From assembly GCF_007743815.1 (NCBI RefSeq), contig NZ_CP036265.1:439501-503500 (forward strand): 64,000 nucleotides of DNA, read 5' to 3'. Below are positions 63,270-64,000 of this stretch, in pieces. A program made the translations under genes and the position numbers. The DNA comes from Alienimonas californiensis. GTDB taxonomy: Bacteria > Planctomycetota > Planctomycetia > Planctomycetales > Planctomycetaceae. The notes beneath the pieces were generated by a model, which saw only the letters and a program-made list of their open reading frames with translations, was not told where the DNA came from and made no database searches. The stretch's first letter is position 1. Each line of letters opens with the position of its first letter.

Positions 63270-64000
63270 TCAGCGGCTCGGCTGCGCCAGCCGGTGGGCG
63301 AGTTGGGCCTGGTGCAGGTCGAGCGGGTAGAACCGGCCCGGGGGCTGCGGTTCGTAGTACCAGCCGCCGGGTAGCGTGACGGGTTCCGTCACGCCGCCGT
63401 CGTGGGCGTTCAGGCCGACGAAGACCAGGTCCCGCGGGCCGAAGCCCTCCTTGGGGGCGTTGATCTTGGTTTGCGACTCGAGGTTCCAGAAGGTCGCCCC
63501 GGCGGCGGTGTGCAGGCCCTTCCCCCCCGCCCCGCCGGAGGCCCACGGGCGGGTGCCCTTGCCGAGGTGCAGATCGGTGAACAGGTTCTCGTAGGGGGCG
63601 AAGCGGTGCAGGTCGAGGCAGAGGTCGGCCCCCCGCCCGTTCGAGAACACGTTGCCGACCGACCCGCGGTCGACGGTCAGGTCGTGGAAGAACTGCGTGC
63701 GGACGAAGAAGTCGGTGATCAGGCAGTCCTGCCCCGTCGCGGTGAGGCCGTGGTGGCCGGAGTTGCCGCTGCTGTGCTTGGGGCGGTCCGCGGTGAGGGT
63801 CACGCCGGTGACGGTGTGGAACTGGCCGGAGACGTAGATGCCGGAATCGCCGTCGTGGATCGTGACGTTCCGCACCCAATTGTGGGCGCCGCGGACCATC
63901 ACGCCGTTGTAGCCGTCCTCCTTGAAGTGCCCGCGGTAGGGGCCGGGCTCGAACTCGATCGTGAGTTCCTCCAGGCCGCACTCGGTCGAGCGGGGGAGGA
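63270..64000 (-). CDS. right-handed beta-helix (pectate-lyase-like) protein, 5' end outside window
   Basis: At least 243 codons, frame open to the window edge; translated from the edge it reads LEELTIEFEPGPYRGHFKED, GYNGVMVRGAHNWVRNVTIH, then DGDSGIYVSGQFHTVTGVTL, GHHGLTATGQDCLITDFFVR and DLTVDRGSVGNVFSNGRGAD. The repeating N/S/T-rich rungs with V.N.TI.. and GI.V are typical of parallel beta helices. The end is PPGRFYPLDLHQAQLAHRLA. Such proteins bind or cut polysaccharides; no catalytic set is visible in this part. Export cannot be judged without the N-terminus. It faces the immunity-like gene (29 bp gap). Confidence 0.85.
   Translation of the reverse strand, partial: LPRSTECGLEELTIEFEPGPYRGHFKEDGYNGVMVRGAHNWVRNVTIHDGDSGIYVSGQFHTVTGVTLTADRPKHSSGNSGHHGLTATGQDCLITDFFVRTQFFHDLTVDRGSVGNVFSNGRGADLCLDLHRFAPYENLFTDLHLGKGTRPWASGGAGGKGLHTAAGATFWNLESQTKINAPKEGFGPRDLVFVGLNAHDGGVTEPVTLPGGWYYEPQPPGRFYPLDLHQAQLAHRLAQPSR

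Overview
The window is a stretch of a very GC-rich bacterial chromosome (by eye about 70 percent GC) and almost certainly comes from a planctomycete. The signature families are PSCyt1/PSD1 proteins (DUF1549/DUF1553), their DUF1501 partner, a DUF1592/DUF1588 cytochrome protein with a DUF1552 (HxxSHH) partner, TIM-barrel sugar isomerases with Tat-like leaders, a long-tailed Ser/Thr kinase, PQQ-type propellers and many GTG/TTG starts. A high-GC genus of Planctomycetales such as Alienimonas would fit, but the genus is a guess.

Layout. 1-10 kb: two surface or periplasmic cytochrome clusters on the minus strand (DUF1592 + DUF1552 + a small exported protein; PSD1 + DUF1501), then about 1.1 kb of decayed gene fragments and a tRNA-His. 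11-21 kb: a giant MscS channel, an SMP-30-like lactonase, an esterase, two exported xylose-isomerase-like proteins and a DUF389 membrane protein. 21-28.4 kb: a minus-strand run with an unusual pair (P-loop ATPase with membrane segments, and a J-like/MshEN/membrane protein), a prolyl oligopeptidase and an FAD oxidoreductase. 28.4-36.7 kb: thioredoxin-like protein, DegT aminotransferase, CobW GTPase, rsmE, an FKBP gene coupled to a membrane protein, thyX, rpsU and a small basic protein. 37-45 kb: BON-domain protein, lipoprotein, an 1110-aa repeat protein with an ExbB-type proton channel, then thiS and thiG.

45-51 kb is a minus-strand operon (PDZ protein, maf, dus, lipoprotein). Its last gene is split by an IS630-family element that still shows terminal inverted repeats, a TA duplication and a -1 frameshift site; removing the element with one TA copy restores the lipoprotein frame exactly. 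51-64 kb: Na+/H+ antiporter, two tandem DUF421 proteins, recQ, an exported Cys-rich protein, the kinase, a PQQ propeller protein, a winged-helix-like protein, a putative immunity-like protein and a partial beta-helix protein.

Regulatory reading. Several sigma70-like promoters with an exact 17-bp spacer can be read (tRNA-His, DUF389, cobW, rpsU, thiG, recQ). For thyX, thiG and recQ the -10 hexamer ends seven bases before the start codon, which predicts leaderless transcripts. Strong hairpins and dispersed palindromes occupy many intergenic gaps. No CRISPR array, rRNA, prophage or biosynthetic cluster was seen. The best candidates for something not well described are the ATPase/J-MshEN pair, the IS-split lipoprotein, the repeat element inside the dus reading frame, and the palindrome-promoter overlap before thiG.
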